From Amanita rubescens (taxonomy: Eukaryota; Basidiomycota; Agaricomycetes; Agaricales; Amanitaceae): DNA of 64,000 bases. The notes under the pieces are model-generated. The model had not been told where the DNA came from. It saw nothing but the letters and a program-made list of their open reading frames with translations, and ran no database searches. The stretch spans positions 806,001-870,000 of the forward strand of contig WION01000007.1 of assembly GCA_015039365.1 (NCBI GenBank), read 5' to 3'. Position numbers and translations under genes: made by a program. Positions 10,345-21,079 of this stretch are shown in pieces. Position 1 is the first letter of the stretch. The number at the start of each line of letters is the position of its first letter.

Positions 10345-11499
10345 CCAGCCTACAGCCTGCCAAGTATTAGTTGGTAATGTTGGGTATTTCATCTGTTTCC
10401 TAGGCTAACACCCCAAAGCAATCAATGTCATTTCCACACTATCATTCCAAGTAATGAAGCCATTCCAGGAATCCATTATGGATGCCCTGGAACAGTTTAA
10501 GAGACAGAACCATGTAGAAAAATTGAAAACTCAGATTACTTCTGAGTCTATACCCACTGACCACAAGAAATTGATTAAATTCCTGTATCTTCAGATCATC
10601 TGTATATGATGGGCTTTGATGACATGTGAGCTACAGCACTTCATTTACACTTCACTCAATTTATGCATGCCCATTTTTGCTATCATCTACCAGCTCTACT
10701 TGCACTTCCAACCTATCTGTGCTTTTTTTTGTTGTATCAACAATACCAAAGTTCCTTTTGCTGATTCATGTACCTACATGATTTTCAATATTTACATATT
10801 TGGTGAGAGGGAAGATCAAAACAGAAAAATAATAGGCAGCAATTTCTAGGGAATGTCCGGGGGTATACCCCTGTCATTCCATAGCAATTTCAGTCCAAGT
10901 TTCCACATCAAATCAACTGATCATACCAATTCACCTGTACAACATCATATTGACATGATCATTGGTCTTCTACTATAGCTCACATACCTCAGTGATGAGG
11001 AAAAGATTGGGGATGTTGCCATCCTTATGATTAATTACATACATAACTTCTAGACTTAGTGGGTTAAGACTGAAGCAGGCAAACAATGGCTGGAACCACA
11101 AAACTGCCCTTACTATGCCAATAGTTGATGAATCCAAGTCATCAAATGTCAAGTCACTTACAAGTAGAAATGCAGGTATCACTGGCAAGCCTTAGTAACC
11201 TCCTAAATTGTGTCCTGAAATTTGGGATGTTTTGATCCTGTGAAGCTAGGCAGGATTATGTAGATGTGAGCCAGGCCCTCTAAACATAAACAAAGCCTCA
11301 GGATGTCAGTCTGAGTCCTGACAGACAAAATAAACACAAGGGAACTACTCAGCCTACTACTCTTGTGCCAACAATCCAGTCTTGCTGGCAGGGGCCTGCT
11401 GTCCAGACCCAGAATAAGCCCCAACATCTGGCACATGAGCAACAGCAGATGGGTGCCAGTTTATCCATTAATGATCATATTTAAACCATCCCAATTCTT
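7320..11499. other. CpG-depleted block (about 4.2 kb)
   Basis: Reading every line, I find only five CpG dinucleotides (7693, 8204, 8457, 9937, 10858) between the CpG at 7318 and the one at 11500. Flanking DNA carries several per 60 bases. TG and CA are abundant inside. Known: methylated cytosine in CpG decays to TpG, and basidiomycetes methylate CpG mainly in repeats. Inference: long-term CpG methylation of this block. It starts within the intron after the P-loop exon and covers the rest of the G-domain gene, the microexon array and about 1.2 kb beyond. Confidence 0.85.
8648..10025 (+). repeat. Array of 24 candidate microexons separated by intron-sized spacers
   Basis: The motif (C/T)AG + 3 nt + GTRAGT-like donor recurs 24 times. 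The 3-nt cores start at 8648, 8707, 8767, 8828, 8881, 9011, 9078, 9134, 9195, 9263, 9318, 9377, 9428, 9482, 9538, 9609, 9670, 9734, 9789, 9847, 9906, 9968 and 10023, plus one 6-nt core at 8945. Spacers run 48-68 nt, the size of ordinary introns in this window. Two donors are GCAAGT (9321, 9612), the usual alternative donor. Several spacers share a loose framework (GTGAGTGacaTTACAC near the start, TCATCTTAT..CTAACAG at the end), which suggests a common origin. Whether the cores are spliced as exons is inferred, not shown. A degenerate minisatellite is the alternative. Confidence 0.7.
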
Positions 11500-12244
11500 C
11501 GACATGCCCACCATATCCACATAATGCGAACATGGTACTATTATACTAATGCATTATGTGCCTGACAGGTCACAGACGGAGTATGAGTGGCAGGTGTTGA
11601 ACGTCGAACTTCTCCATGGCAACAAGCGGAGTAAATTCGGAAGAGGTACCGTGTGCTTTAACTTCTTACTCGTGCCACCACCGAGGTCAACCAGTGGATG
11701 ACTAGGAAGTATTCCCTAGTAGTACTCAGTAAACAACTCCCCGGAGAGGGCTGCGAAGGCCGGTTGTCTATTGAGACCAAGATAATAAGTGGAGCTAGAG
11801 TCGGACCTCGGATCTTTCCCATGTCATCGCACTATTGCCATAAATGTCATCGGTCATAGCGCCACTTGCTGTGCTCACTGATATTAGACGGTGCTAAGCC
11901 ACAAGTACGCGACCACTAATTTGTGGACAAAATGTTAATGTGTGTTTGTGTGGCAGGCCGCAGGCAAAGTCGTTGCCCAAAGTCGAACCTCGGTTCCACC
12001 GTCACGTTGATGATTTTCTTGGCAGCCTAACATCATATATGTAGGGTTGTCGTCCTTAATGCTGTGCACACCATTCCAACTATCTGTAACTCGTACGTAA
12101 CAAGTCATCCTAATTGGACGTGCACAGGGCCACAGGCCACACAACCCCCGTGTTGATGATCTACTTACCTGGCTCTACATACTTTGCGGTATGAACCATC
12201 CCCACGGTCTTTCAATTCGTAACGAAGCATAAAAGTGGACTAAG
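10345..12244. other. No firm gene; CpG-poor part with one possible exon, then intergenic
   Basis: An open frame at 10409-10609 (containing MKPFQESIMDALEQFKRQN and ending in IICI) reads like a helical protein segment but has no recognisable start or family. It could be a further exon of the G-domain gene or of a dead neighbour. From about 11.5 kb CpG returns to normal and I see nothing until the HsbA-like cluster. Confidence 0.35.
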
Positions 12245-12291
12245 GTGTTAGGTTCCTTAGGCCCCTCAGGCTTCAGTTTCAGAACCTCTCC

Positions 12292-13032
12292 ATGGCGAAA
12301 CTCACTTCAACCTCTATTCTTTTTCTTTTCGCGAGCCTCATCGCCTACTACGCATTTGCGCTTCCCCTCCTCCGGCGAGGCATCGATCAGCTCGAGAGTG
12401 ATCTGGAGCTCTTCTTTGGGGATACTGATATCCTATCCGATTCAATAGCTTCCTTTAACCCGGTCCCTAGTCGGATAGAACCGGTGAGTGATTTCCAGTT
12501 ACTAGAGCCACGAATCCAAGCCTCACTTCCATATGTTTCTTAGCACGTTCAGACTCTCCCCTCCGAGTTCGCGCTTACCAACAACGATCTCCAACAGTGC
12601 ATCGATGATCTCAACGTGAGTAGTTCAGCCAAAGGGCGGGCTTCGAATGCTTATCTGATTTCTTGTCATTGCTTTTTCGAATAACAGAAGATTAAAAGGA
12701 TCAATATCGTCGATGCAACTATAGTGCTCAAATTGATGCACGACTTTCAGCCTAGTATTACAGGAATGCTCAAGAATGTACGAAGTAAGAAATCTGCTTT
12801 TAAGAAACTGAACATGGTCTCCTTCATTTTGGGGGAGCTGGAAATGTTGCAAAGTGGCGTTGCGGGGTTGATGGGTGAGCTGACGAGAGTAGTTCCGGTT
12901 TGTAACTTCCTTTGTGACGCCAATTTCGCTGATAGCGGCAATTACCAGTCCCAATTTCAAGGCGAAGCAAGGAGTCTCCAGGCCAACATGGGGGCAGCAT
13001 TCCACCAGACAATTTCGCTTTTGGAGTCGTAG
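12292..13032 (+). CDS. HsbA-like small secreted protein, copy A
   Basis: Exons 12292-12483, 12544-12615, 12688-12897 and 12949-13032 (185 residues), all introns in phase 0. Residues 1-24 are a signal peptide (LTSTSILFLFASLIAYYAFA), followed by LPLLRR, a possible dibasic processing site. The mature part is mostly helical, with DLQQCIDDLN, ATIVLKLMHDFQPSITGMLKNV and SLQANMGAAFHQTISLLE. This is the hydrophobic surface binding protein A (HsbA) pattern. Known: Aspergillus HsbA is secreted, adsorbs to hydrophobic surfaces and recruits a cutinase; basidiomycete members are uncharacterised. A TATA-like CATAAAA is at 12229. First of four paralogues in tandem on the same strand. Confidence 0.75.
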
Positions 13033-13984
13033 AATAAGTACAAACCCCAGATTACAACCTTTCGTATTAATACAACGCGATATTGGTGTTATGATACGAG
13101 TGGGGTGAAGTTTTGAGCTTTAACTGTTGGCCTTTCGACGACCGTGCATCCATGCAAGGAGTATTTCAGATATAGCATAGGAGAAAAAAGGAAGCATACA
13201 ATGCTCACGGCGCGAATACCAACATGCGTCACTTGGAAGTTGGTCAGCAATCGCTCGCAAGGAACGAGGACGAGCAAGTAAACGAACCTCATGGAGGCAC
13301 CACGCCGAATCCGACAGCTTAACATTAAGCGTCACCCCGATTTCACCTTGCATGCGTGTCCGATTGATTTCTGATATTCGGTATTTCATCAAGTGGAGGA
13401 TACGCGAGATTTACCAGCGCAACCTGAGTAGCCCAAGGATAACGCAACGGGCTCAAATACCAGCAGTTCAGCGGTGGGATGATGAGCGATTTGCATTGTC
13501 ACGGCGCGTGTCAGCACAGCACCCTAGAGCAAGCTCAAAAAAGCACTTGCAATCATCTCAGAAGATCCACTCAAAGTATCTACAGCGCGTCCACGTTAGC
13601 CTCCGTTCTTCAAGCTCTAGGCAAATTACGGTTGCTCGTTCCACTCACAGCACTAAGGCCACGGATTGTAAAAGACAAAGGACCCTCTTATTAGGATGAG
13701 GATAGGATTGCCTTGGTAACCGATGGTCCACTGAACAATTACTGAATGCAGATCATCGACATTGAGCGCTAGAGCGGAGTAAGTAGAGCGGTGATGACAG
13801 TGATTGCCGAGACTCGCGCGTCACTGTCAGTGTGACTTACTAACCCGTTCAAGCCCTCTAAGGCGGGACCTTTGAAAAATATTATGATAACCCTGTCGTC
13901 TCCTATGAGATAATATATAAAGGCGAATCAAACTGGCAGGTGAGCCAGTTTTCCCGTCCTAAATTTTTACCCTCTCTTCCGACC
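13033..13984. other. Intergenic between HsbA-like copies A and B
   Basis: Open frames at 13352-13699 look random and I assign no gene. A TATA box (TATATAAAGG, 13914-13923) lies about 60 bases before the copy B start codon. Confidence 0.5.
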
Positions 13985-14722
13985 ATGGCTAGATTTGCCT
14001 CTGTCGCTCTCTTAATCTTTCTCGCCACTCTCATTGGCCACGTATTCGCACGCCCTATCGTCAAACGGAACGTCAATCAGCTCGAAGGGGATCTTGAACT
14101 CTTCAACGGTGATATTGATGGCCTGTCTCAAGCTATAGATCAGTACACTGTCAGCTCTCACACGGCAACGCCAGTGAGTGACTTGTAATTATTGAAATCA
14201 GTTGTTGCTGACATTTCCTCCGCCTTCCATCTATTAGCAATCAGATCAACTTCCCTCCGCGTTTGAGACTAGCAACAGTGATCTCCAACAGTGCATTAAT
14301 GATATAAATGTAAGTACATTCGCCCGATCGCTATTTCAGAGTGCTAACGTCCTTGGCGGAATTACAGAGCATCACGACCATCAATACTGCTGACGCGGAA
14401 ATTGTGCTCAAATTAGTCAAGGACTTTACACCCAACATCACGGGAATGTTGAAGAATCTGCAGAAGAAGAAGGCTGCCTTCCGTGAATTTGGTATAGCGC
14501 CATTCATCCTGTCGCAGGTTCAAAGCTTGTACGGTGGCGTGACGAAGTTGATAGATACACTGGATAAAGTGATACCGGTATGTAATCCTTTTATTGTGAA
14601 ATTCTGCGCAACTGATCAATGTATATTATTACCAGGCCAACTCCCAAGGTGTGGCGAACGCTCTTCAAGCCAACATGGGACCCGAATTCCGAAAGACAAT
14701 TTCGCTATATTCTTCAAAGTAG
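13985..14722 (+). CDS. HsbA-like small secreted protein, copy B
   Basis: Exons 13985-14173, 14238-14309, 14368-14577 and 14636-14722 (185 residues). Exons 2 and 3 are exactly 72 and 210 nt, as in copies A and C. The signal peptide (ASVALLIFLATLIGHVFA) is followed by RPIVKR. The mature helical part includes LEGDLELFNGDIDGLSQAIDQY, SDLQQCINDIN, AEIVLKLVKDFTPNITGMLKNL and ALQANMGPEFRKTISLYSSK. It contains a single Cys. It is closest to copy C. The product is predicted to be exported and surface-active, by family analogy only. Confidence 0.78.
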
Positions 14723-15606
14723 CATTACTGCTAATTCAAAGTGTAGAGCACAGACCCCTCATTTATTCTTGTTCTACCTGGATCGGAAGCGAATAATACG
14801 TCGTGTTATCGTGACAACGTAATGAGAACGTGGTGCTCCCATCTTCGCAAAGATTAACAGATGGCTTTGAGTGCTTCTCGGTACATCATTCTACATAACC
14901 TCAATCAATTACGCAATACGTACGTATCCTTTGCCTGCTTGCCGGAGCGCGTTCGATCTCTCATACACGCGTCGGCGCTGGTCTGGATTCCCCATGGGCG
15001 CGGAATCATACTCACAGAACATAGCAGCTCCTATTCTTGCGTCGATGGGTGACGCGCCACCTAGGCTTGGGTTTCCCAAACAAAAACTAATTGTGGCCGA
15101 AAACAAAGGGTACACAATTTCTATGGTTGATCAAAAATCGGTGTCTGTTGAGCGCTTTGAGCGCCGATCACGGCTATTACTATTAGTATTACGGAACCGG
15201 ACGCGGTGAACCGGTGACTTGCCAAGCTACTCGTACCCACACTATCCCCCCATGCGAAGCTGTGGCCTATGCCATAAATGCGATCAGACCACAGAGAGCA
15301 GAAATACGTTAGAACCTCATCTCAGGTGTGTAGTCCACCAGCGAATACAAAAATTTACGTCCTTTTCCTATGTGCAAATACTTAGTTGATGTAGGTGGAG
15401 CTTTTTCATTGTAATGTATGGGCGCTGTCACGATGAAGCACCAGGAACGAGACTAAGCCCCTGTGATCTGCCGAGGTTTAATAACAACCCCTGTGCCATG
15501 AGTATAAGGCAAGTCAAAGCATTATTACTCAGTCTAAGGTGCGCTACCACAGTAGTCTGACTCTCTATCATCTGTCTCAACATTTTACCCTCAGGAGGGC
15601 AAACCT
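14723..15606. other. Intergenic between HsbA-like copies B and C
   Basis: An open frame at 14871-15209 has no recognisable features. A TATA-like GTATAAGG at 15500 precedes copy C. Confidence 0.45.
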
Positions 15607-16335
15607 ATGGCTAAATTTGCCCATGTCACTCTCTTGTTCTTTCTCGCTACCTTCATTGGCCACGTTTTAACACTTCCTCTTCTCCGACGGGACGACAATC
15701 AACTTGAACAGGATCTTGAGCTTTTCAACGGCGATCTAGACAGCCTGTCAGAAGATATCGACGCATACTCCCGCGTTAGTCCAGATATACCAGTGAGTGA
15801 CTTTTAACTGTTGAAATGAATCATAGTCGACTCCGCCTAGCAATCAAATCAACTCCCCTCTGCATTTGATACTAGTAACAGCGATCTCCAAAAGTGTATT
15901 GACGATATAAATGTAAGTATTTCGGTCACATAATTGAATACTTCAGAGCGCTAATAAACGTGCTCGTTTCGTTACAGAGCATTACAACCATTCAGACAGC
16001 TGATGCGTCAATTGTACTCAAATTAGTAAAGGACTTTACGCCTACGATTACAGGAATGTTGAAGAATTTGCAAAATAAGGTGGACATTTTTGAGGAATTG
16101 GGCATGATCCCGTTCATCCTGTCGCGGGTTAAAACCTTGAACAGTGGTGTTTCAACATTGGTGGGGGCGCTAGAGAAAGTGATACCGGTTTGTCATTCTC
16201 CTTACAAGGTGAAAGTCTGCGCGGCTGATTACTAACCATTATTATCAGAGCCAGTCTCAAGGAGTGGCGCGAGGTCTTCAAGCCCAAATGGGTCCGGCAT
16301 TCCAAAAGACAATTTTGCTATATTCAAAAAAATAG
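15607..16335 (+). CDS. HsbA-like small secreted protein, copy C
   Basis: Exons 15607-15792, 15841-15912, 15978-16187 and 16249-16335 (184 residues), with the same phases and exon 2/3 lengths as A and B. The signal peptide (AHVTLLFFLATFIGHVLT) is followed by LPLLRRDDNQLEQDLELFNGD. Later segments ASIVLKLVKDFTPTITGMLKNL and GLQAQMGPAFQKTILLYSKK match copies A and B residue by residue. The introns, as well as the exons, resemble copy B (for example the GTGAGTGACTT donor), pointing to a fairly recent tandem duplication. Function as for the family. Confidence 0.78.
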
Positions 16336-17227
16336 GCGAATTAGGTACCAATTATATAACAGTATGGAACACAGACCCCCGTTTGGCCTCATCTTAGTAA
16401 TTTGTTGTATTTCGGCACACCGCGTAACAAGCGGCGCGCCCAAGCGGCCCCGAGGGACGCACAGTGAAATGCTTGAATTGAGCTTTGTGGGCGCTGCGAT
16501 TTGTCATGATGCACTGGCGGTAGGACGGTCCCACGCCAGGGATCTCAGCGAAAAATGTTCCAGATACAGTGGGAAGGGTATGACATTCCTTGTTCTCAGA
16601 TCACATGGATGAATTCGACATGCAATCCACGCCCCCTCTACTCCCGATTGTCATTGATACGAAGGGCTTCTCCATCTGTGGTTCACCTGTTCAGATGGGA
16701 AACAGCACCTCAATCCCATGTGTGCTTCGCACATTATTAATTGCTTTTGATGAGCTGACAGCGAGATTTGTTGATTGGCGCTCGACCGTGGATTTGGTGC
16801 AAGCATCAGTGTTCTTGGTGCGCCATCCCGCCCACGTAGTGGTTACCCACCGTGTTCAATAACGTATACGCGTTCGATTTTCATTGCGCCAATGGACGTG
16901 ACAAGCTAATCACACCATGCTCAGCTGCCCATGTCCGCAACCGTGACGCACCTTCTACACCTGTTTCGCATGTGGAGCTCTTGAGAACCGGGAATACTGC
17001 GGATAACATTACACGTTTATGTCAGGATCAAATACGCTAACGAGGGAATAATGATGGACACCGGTGGGTGAATCACGTAGCAACAAATTGACTTACGGCA
17101 CGATGCGACATGTAAGAATTTTGAACATTGTTCTTTCCCATCCAGGGTTCTCTGCCCGAAGAAATATAAACCGAAATGGAACACATTCCCCCATCTTTCG
17201 CATCTCCACTAGCCAGCCAGCTCTACA
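16336..17227. other. Intergenic between HsbA-like copies C and D
   Basis: No gene recognised. An AT-rich ATATAAA at 17162 may be the TATA element for copy D. Confidence 0.45.
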
Positions 17228-17929
17228 ATGAAGGTTGCACTCACAGTTCGTTTACCTGTTCCTTGCAACTTCAACAAGCGTTATTGCGTACCCTCTCCAA
17301 CGGAGGGGTGACCCTACCCAGTTCTTTGCCTCTCTGGGCAAGCTCAATACTGATGTCACCAACTTCAACAATCACGTACCTGATGACGGCGATATCTTAG
17401 ACCTACTGCTGGTTGGTATCCTAAGATTTTCTTGTTGAATCGAATGCTCATTTTTACCAGCTCGAACCTATCTTGCAGCTCATTGGTTTAGACTATCAAG
17501 ACTGTTCTGACGCTCTTAACGTCCGTAGTGCCAGTTGTTACTTCGGGTTTGCACGCTAATTTTGTGTTTTGTGGTAGCTCGCCGGTCCCCTCTCCGATAG
17601 TGATGCGCAGAAATTCGTCGATGAATATATACCCATTTCTAACTCGTTCTCGAATGGGTTGAACAAAATGGCAACAGCCCAAAAGAACGCTCCGAACCGT
17701 AATGGTGGCGTTTTAGGAGCGTTAGGGACGTTCGTCGGTCAGGTCGGCAATTCCGTCAATCAGTTCTTGCACACTGTGGGTGGTGGCCGCGGTAATGTAC
17801 CGGTACGTGAATTTCTTCCACTACATTATATTTATATTCTGACACGTGTTGCAGGCCCAACAGGCCAACGAGCTCAACCCCAGTAACAGCGAATTGCAAC
17901 AGGCTCTCCAGAATGCCGGATCGGCTTAG
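17228..17929 (+). CDS. Divergent HsbA-like secreted protein, copy D, with apparent 5' frameshift
   Basis: The body is clear: exon 1 to 17411, then 17461-17520, 17578-17802 and 17855-17929, all phase 0. The intron after DCSDALN sits where A-C have QQCIDDIN, which supports homology. Residues after the start are FVYLFLATSTSVIAYPLQRRGD, a signal peptide with a dibasic site; the mature part has a Gly/Asn-rich insert (QVGNSVNQFLHTVGGGRG). The only sensible ATG (17228, MKVALT) is in a different frame; removing one base near 17246 would join it to the signal peptide. So this copy either carries a 1-bp insertion, contains a sequence error, or starts in an unseen way. Confidence 0.6.
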
Positions 17930-18917
17930 AACAGTTGTTCTCTTATTTCATTTATGATACCTGTGTGTCGTACAGTACCCCCCGGACTATTGTTGAAGCT
18001 GGTGCTTCGCGTAATGAGTTTGCAATGTCATTCGTTCTCTGTAATCGTTCTCTGAAATAGAATGTGACCGATGTCACTCACTACAACGGCAGGTGTACGT
18101 CGCATACATCTATGCAACAATCTGCAGGTGATCGGCTAGCTAGGATGTGCTAGGTGAGCTCGTTTGACTGCTGCGTAATGCCTGACTCAGTACTGATGCG
18201 CAGAGTCTCTATCCTAGTCATCTCGTGTTTAACCGATTCCGTTCTTTCACTGAGGGGTGCATGGCGCCTTGTCTCCGTATTAGAGAGCCCGCAGTGGTTC
18301 TCGCCTTCAAAGGTGTCAATGTAATTGACAAGTTGACGAAATGTTTAGCTGCCCACGTACAGGCGGCGAAGCACCATCCGGACATCAATTCAATTCATAG
18401 AAGAGGGCAGTTCAATTGAAGAAGAATTTGGAATGTTCTTTTTTTCTCAACCAGTGTTTCAGGTTGTATAGATGTGCCTCCCATCTTCTGAAATTGCTCT
18501 TTGAACTGTCTTTGGTACTGTGCTTGTCCTATCGTGATACTACATACGTTCAATTGTGGTATTATTATCTTGGGAGCATTGCTGTGCTGGCAATGGGCGC
18601 TGGGATAAGTAATTGTGCCAACAAAAGCGTGACTCGGCGCCACCAGTTCTTGACGACAACGGCTTCGTCACTGAACTGTCTTGTAGCTGGTCTACAGACA
18701 ACCCACAGTACCCATATTCTTTCACAGCAACCCGCAGGTGATTGACATCTTACTGTAAGCTATTTTCCTGACACTGCCTTATACCCCAACTGCGCAGCTC
18801 TACTATATAACCACGCATTTATTCCATCGACTCCGCTCTCTACTGACTTCCCGTTCCGACTCATCTCCCAGATCCAAGCCTCTCCAGGCGAATCCTCGTT
18901 CGTCCCCCAACGTTTCC
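17930..18917. other. Intergenic before DUF1769 gene E
   Basis: Short ORFs only. A TATATAA at 18804-18810 lies about 110 bases before the next start codon and may serve as its TATA element. Confidence 0.45.
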
Positions 18918-19929
18918 ATGGCTCCGCATCTCCGTATTCTGGCTGGCCCGTCTCCGGATGCACTTACACCTATAACCCACCTCGTCAACACCTCCTCGTC
19001 TTTCAAATTCTCTTCTGAATTGTTCGAAGGCGAGATTTCGGTGCATATCAAGGACTTTGTGGACGATCGTGGTGAAACGCGACGTTCCGACTACTTTGAT
19101 AGGGAGGATAGACAAGGTATAACGTGGAGCATACAAACCTCTGGTGAGCATCTTGTGGAATCGTTCGAATGACCGCCCAAGTTGACCAATGCGTTCGCGG
19201 ATCAAGGGAGGTTCCTGGTTCCTCGAAACGCTGATGATATCATGTTCGGTAATATCTTCGAGCGGCGGCTACGCCTCCCACGGGGATCCAGCGCTGCTCT
19301 CAGGTTTATGAAGTAAGTGCGGAATCGAGTTGCTTGAGAGCGATAATCATATATTTTGCAGATTGATCGACCCTACGCTCGAACACGATCTAACGTCTCA
19401 GACAAAGCCTTGGGCGCTCTCCCCTCTCGTAGCGACTATGCCATACTGTTCACGCAAGTACGTGGATGAGGCGATGAATGCATCGCCGCGGAGGCCCGGC
19501 ATGTTGAGAGAGATGTCGATGAACAGTCTGAATGGCATTGATCTCAACGCTCCCAGGAAAGAAAAGAAACGCAAGAATCTGAAATTTGAAAGTTCCTCGC
19601 ATAGACAAAAGTATTTTAGGGACCCAGAACGGAGGAAGGAAGTCGAGTTTGGGCCTGACGTGAGTGTTTCTGCTGGCGATCTGGGTCTTGTATGTCTGAT
19701 CGGGCTTTTTAGGAGATTATCTCTTCCGATTTTTGTCATGGGTTCCTCGAGTTTAACCCATCGCTTGCTCTCAAGCTGCCAGTTGGTCTATCCTTTGATC
19801 TGGTGCGGTATTGGGATAAGCACCCGGTCAGATTTGTTTGCTGTGAGCGGAAGAAGGGAATGGAAGGACGGCGAAGACCCATGGGGTCGCGTGTTTTGGT
19901 GTGTCATGATTGAAATTGCAGAGCGATAA
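18918..19929 (+). CDS. DUF1769 (Duc1-like) protein E with C-terminal frameshift
   Basis: Exons 18918-19143, 19207-19312, 19362-19659 and from 19713. Family landmarks run in order: LRILAGPSPDALTPI, FEGEISVHIKDF, the exon junction giving GRFLVPRNADDIMFGN, LIDPTLEHDL, KPWALSPLVATMP, DFCHGFLEFNPSLAL and YWDKHPVRFVCCERKK. Known: S. pombe Duc1, a DUF1769 protein, binds PI(4,5)P2 at the cortex and acts in cytokinesis. Read straight, the protein stops at 19913 with an Arg-rich tail; removing one G from the GGG at 19856-19858 restores WGRVFWCVMIE, which matches the end of paralogue F, with a stop at 19929. Compared with F, the Ser-rich insert is short. FERRLRLPRGS here replaces the usual FDRPLxxPWGS, so this copy may be decaying. 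Confidence 0.75.
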
Positions 19930-20101
19930 TGTATTGGATGCATGGCGTAACGTATATTGAGACAATATCCTTGTAGTTCGTTGTACGACAAATGGACAGA
20001 CTTTCATCAGCGGAAGAGTATAGTGTAGTGTAATTATAGTGATAGAGAGAGTGCAACAAGACCAGGACGATAACACCATCGATTAGTCAAAGGAAGCTCT
20101 A

Positions 20102-20583
20102 CTAGGCCTGCTGGCCACCACGAAGGGCAAGGACGAGATGTAGCACGGCACCGGCTTCGACGTTGAAATCGTTAGCCGTCTTGTCGTCTGACCTAGAGAA
20201 AAGTCAGTTCCTTTTGCAATCGTGGATAGCTCAGAGTGACTGACATTTGCCGACCACGAAAGATGAGTCGCTGTTGTTGTGGTGGCACGCCAGACTGCTC
20301 TTCGACTTTCTCCTTAATACGCGTGATCTGGTACAGTAAGAGAGTATATCAGGAGGGGTGTTGCAGTTGAGACAAAGGAGGAAGCACAGAACCTGGTCCG
20401 ACGGATCGATGTCGAGTTCGATCTGAAGAAAGGTGAAGGGTGAGTGAGGGGGTTGATAATCTTGGGATCGTGGGTGATCTGGGACGCGTACCTCCTTGCC
20501 TGTGAGTGTCTTTGAGGTGATGGAGAGTCAGGATTGGGAGGGTTAGAAGGGATGAGCTGACTCACCTTGACTTTGATCAACAT
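20102..20583 (-). CDS. RUB1: NEDD8/Rub1 ubiquitin-like modifier
   Basis: Five exons on the minus strand: 20583-20566, 20509-20492, 20422-20393, 20327-20245 and 20192-20102, encoding 79 residues. The sequence starts MLIKVK and continues [45 protein letters not shown] and [14 protein letters not shown]. The MLIKVKTLTGKEIE start and ALRGG end are diagnostic of NEDD8/Rub1; ubiquitin would begin MQIFVKTLTGK and have LRLRGG. The three residues after GG must be removed by a processing protease before conjugation. Role by family: modifies cullins and activates SCF-type ubiquitin ligases. Two exons are only 18 nt, and the first four introns are 56-83 nt. The gene sits between the two DUF1769 paralogues in the opposite orientation. 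Confidence 0.93.
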
Positions 20584-21079
20584 GGCGTCTAATGTAGAGT
20601 TGATGAGGACTGGCTAACGAGTTTTGAAGTGTTACATTTGTCACGCTTAGTACGCCGTCTATGATAGTTTTAGTATACCCTACGTCAAACGGTTCCTTCT
20701 AGCGCTCATCTTCGACAGATTCAATCCATTCAAATGCTGTTGCGAATGATGAGTTACTGAGTCTTTGTTTCCTCGAGTGCCCAGGGCATTGGCGTTGTAT
20801 CATAAGACAAACTCTATATTGCGCTCAGGCTCGTACTGCCGACAGATCACTGCCTGTGATTCCTGCAACAGTCTGCATCTGTACATGGGCCATCGCGACC
20901 ATCCCTGTAACACGAAGATCAGACAAGTAATTCAAGACTCGATCTCGGTCTCTGGGGGAGATCGAAAGGAGCAATGACGCAATCAGATTATCCTATTATA
21001 ACCGCAGCCGGCGCACCGTTAACATGCAGGGCAGTGTACGCAGTTTGCGTGGCATCTTGTTTGCTGTCCACCATCATCA
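20584..21079. promoter_or_regulatory. Divergent intergenic region between RUB1 and DUF1769 gene F
   Basis: About 500 bases separate the two start codons, which face away from each other, so both promoters probably lie here. TATTATAA at 20994-21001 is a candidate TATA element for gene F. Confidence 0.45.

Noticed and set aside
10616..11442. Frames inside the CpG-poor block after the G-domain gene
   Set aside because: Cys/Phe-rich and low in complexity as expected from AT-rich non-coding DNA; no homologue recognised.
7320..11499. Horizontal transfer from an AT-rich or CpG-poor organism
   Set aside because: The gene family is a typical Agaricomycete one, introns have fungal size and sites, and the P-loop exon has local composition. 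CpG loss by methylation explains the data more simply.
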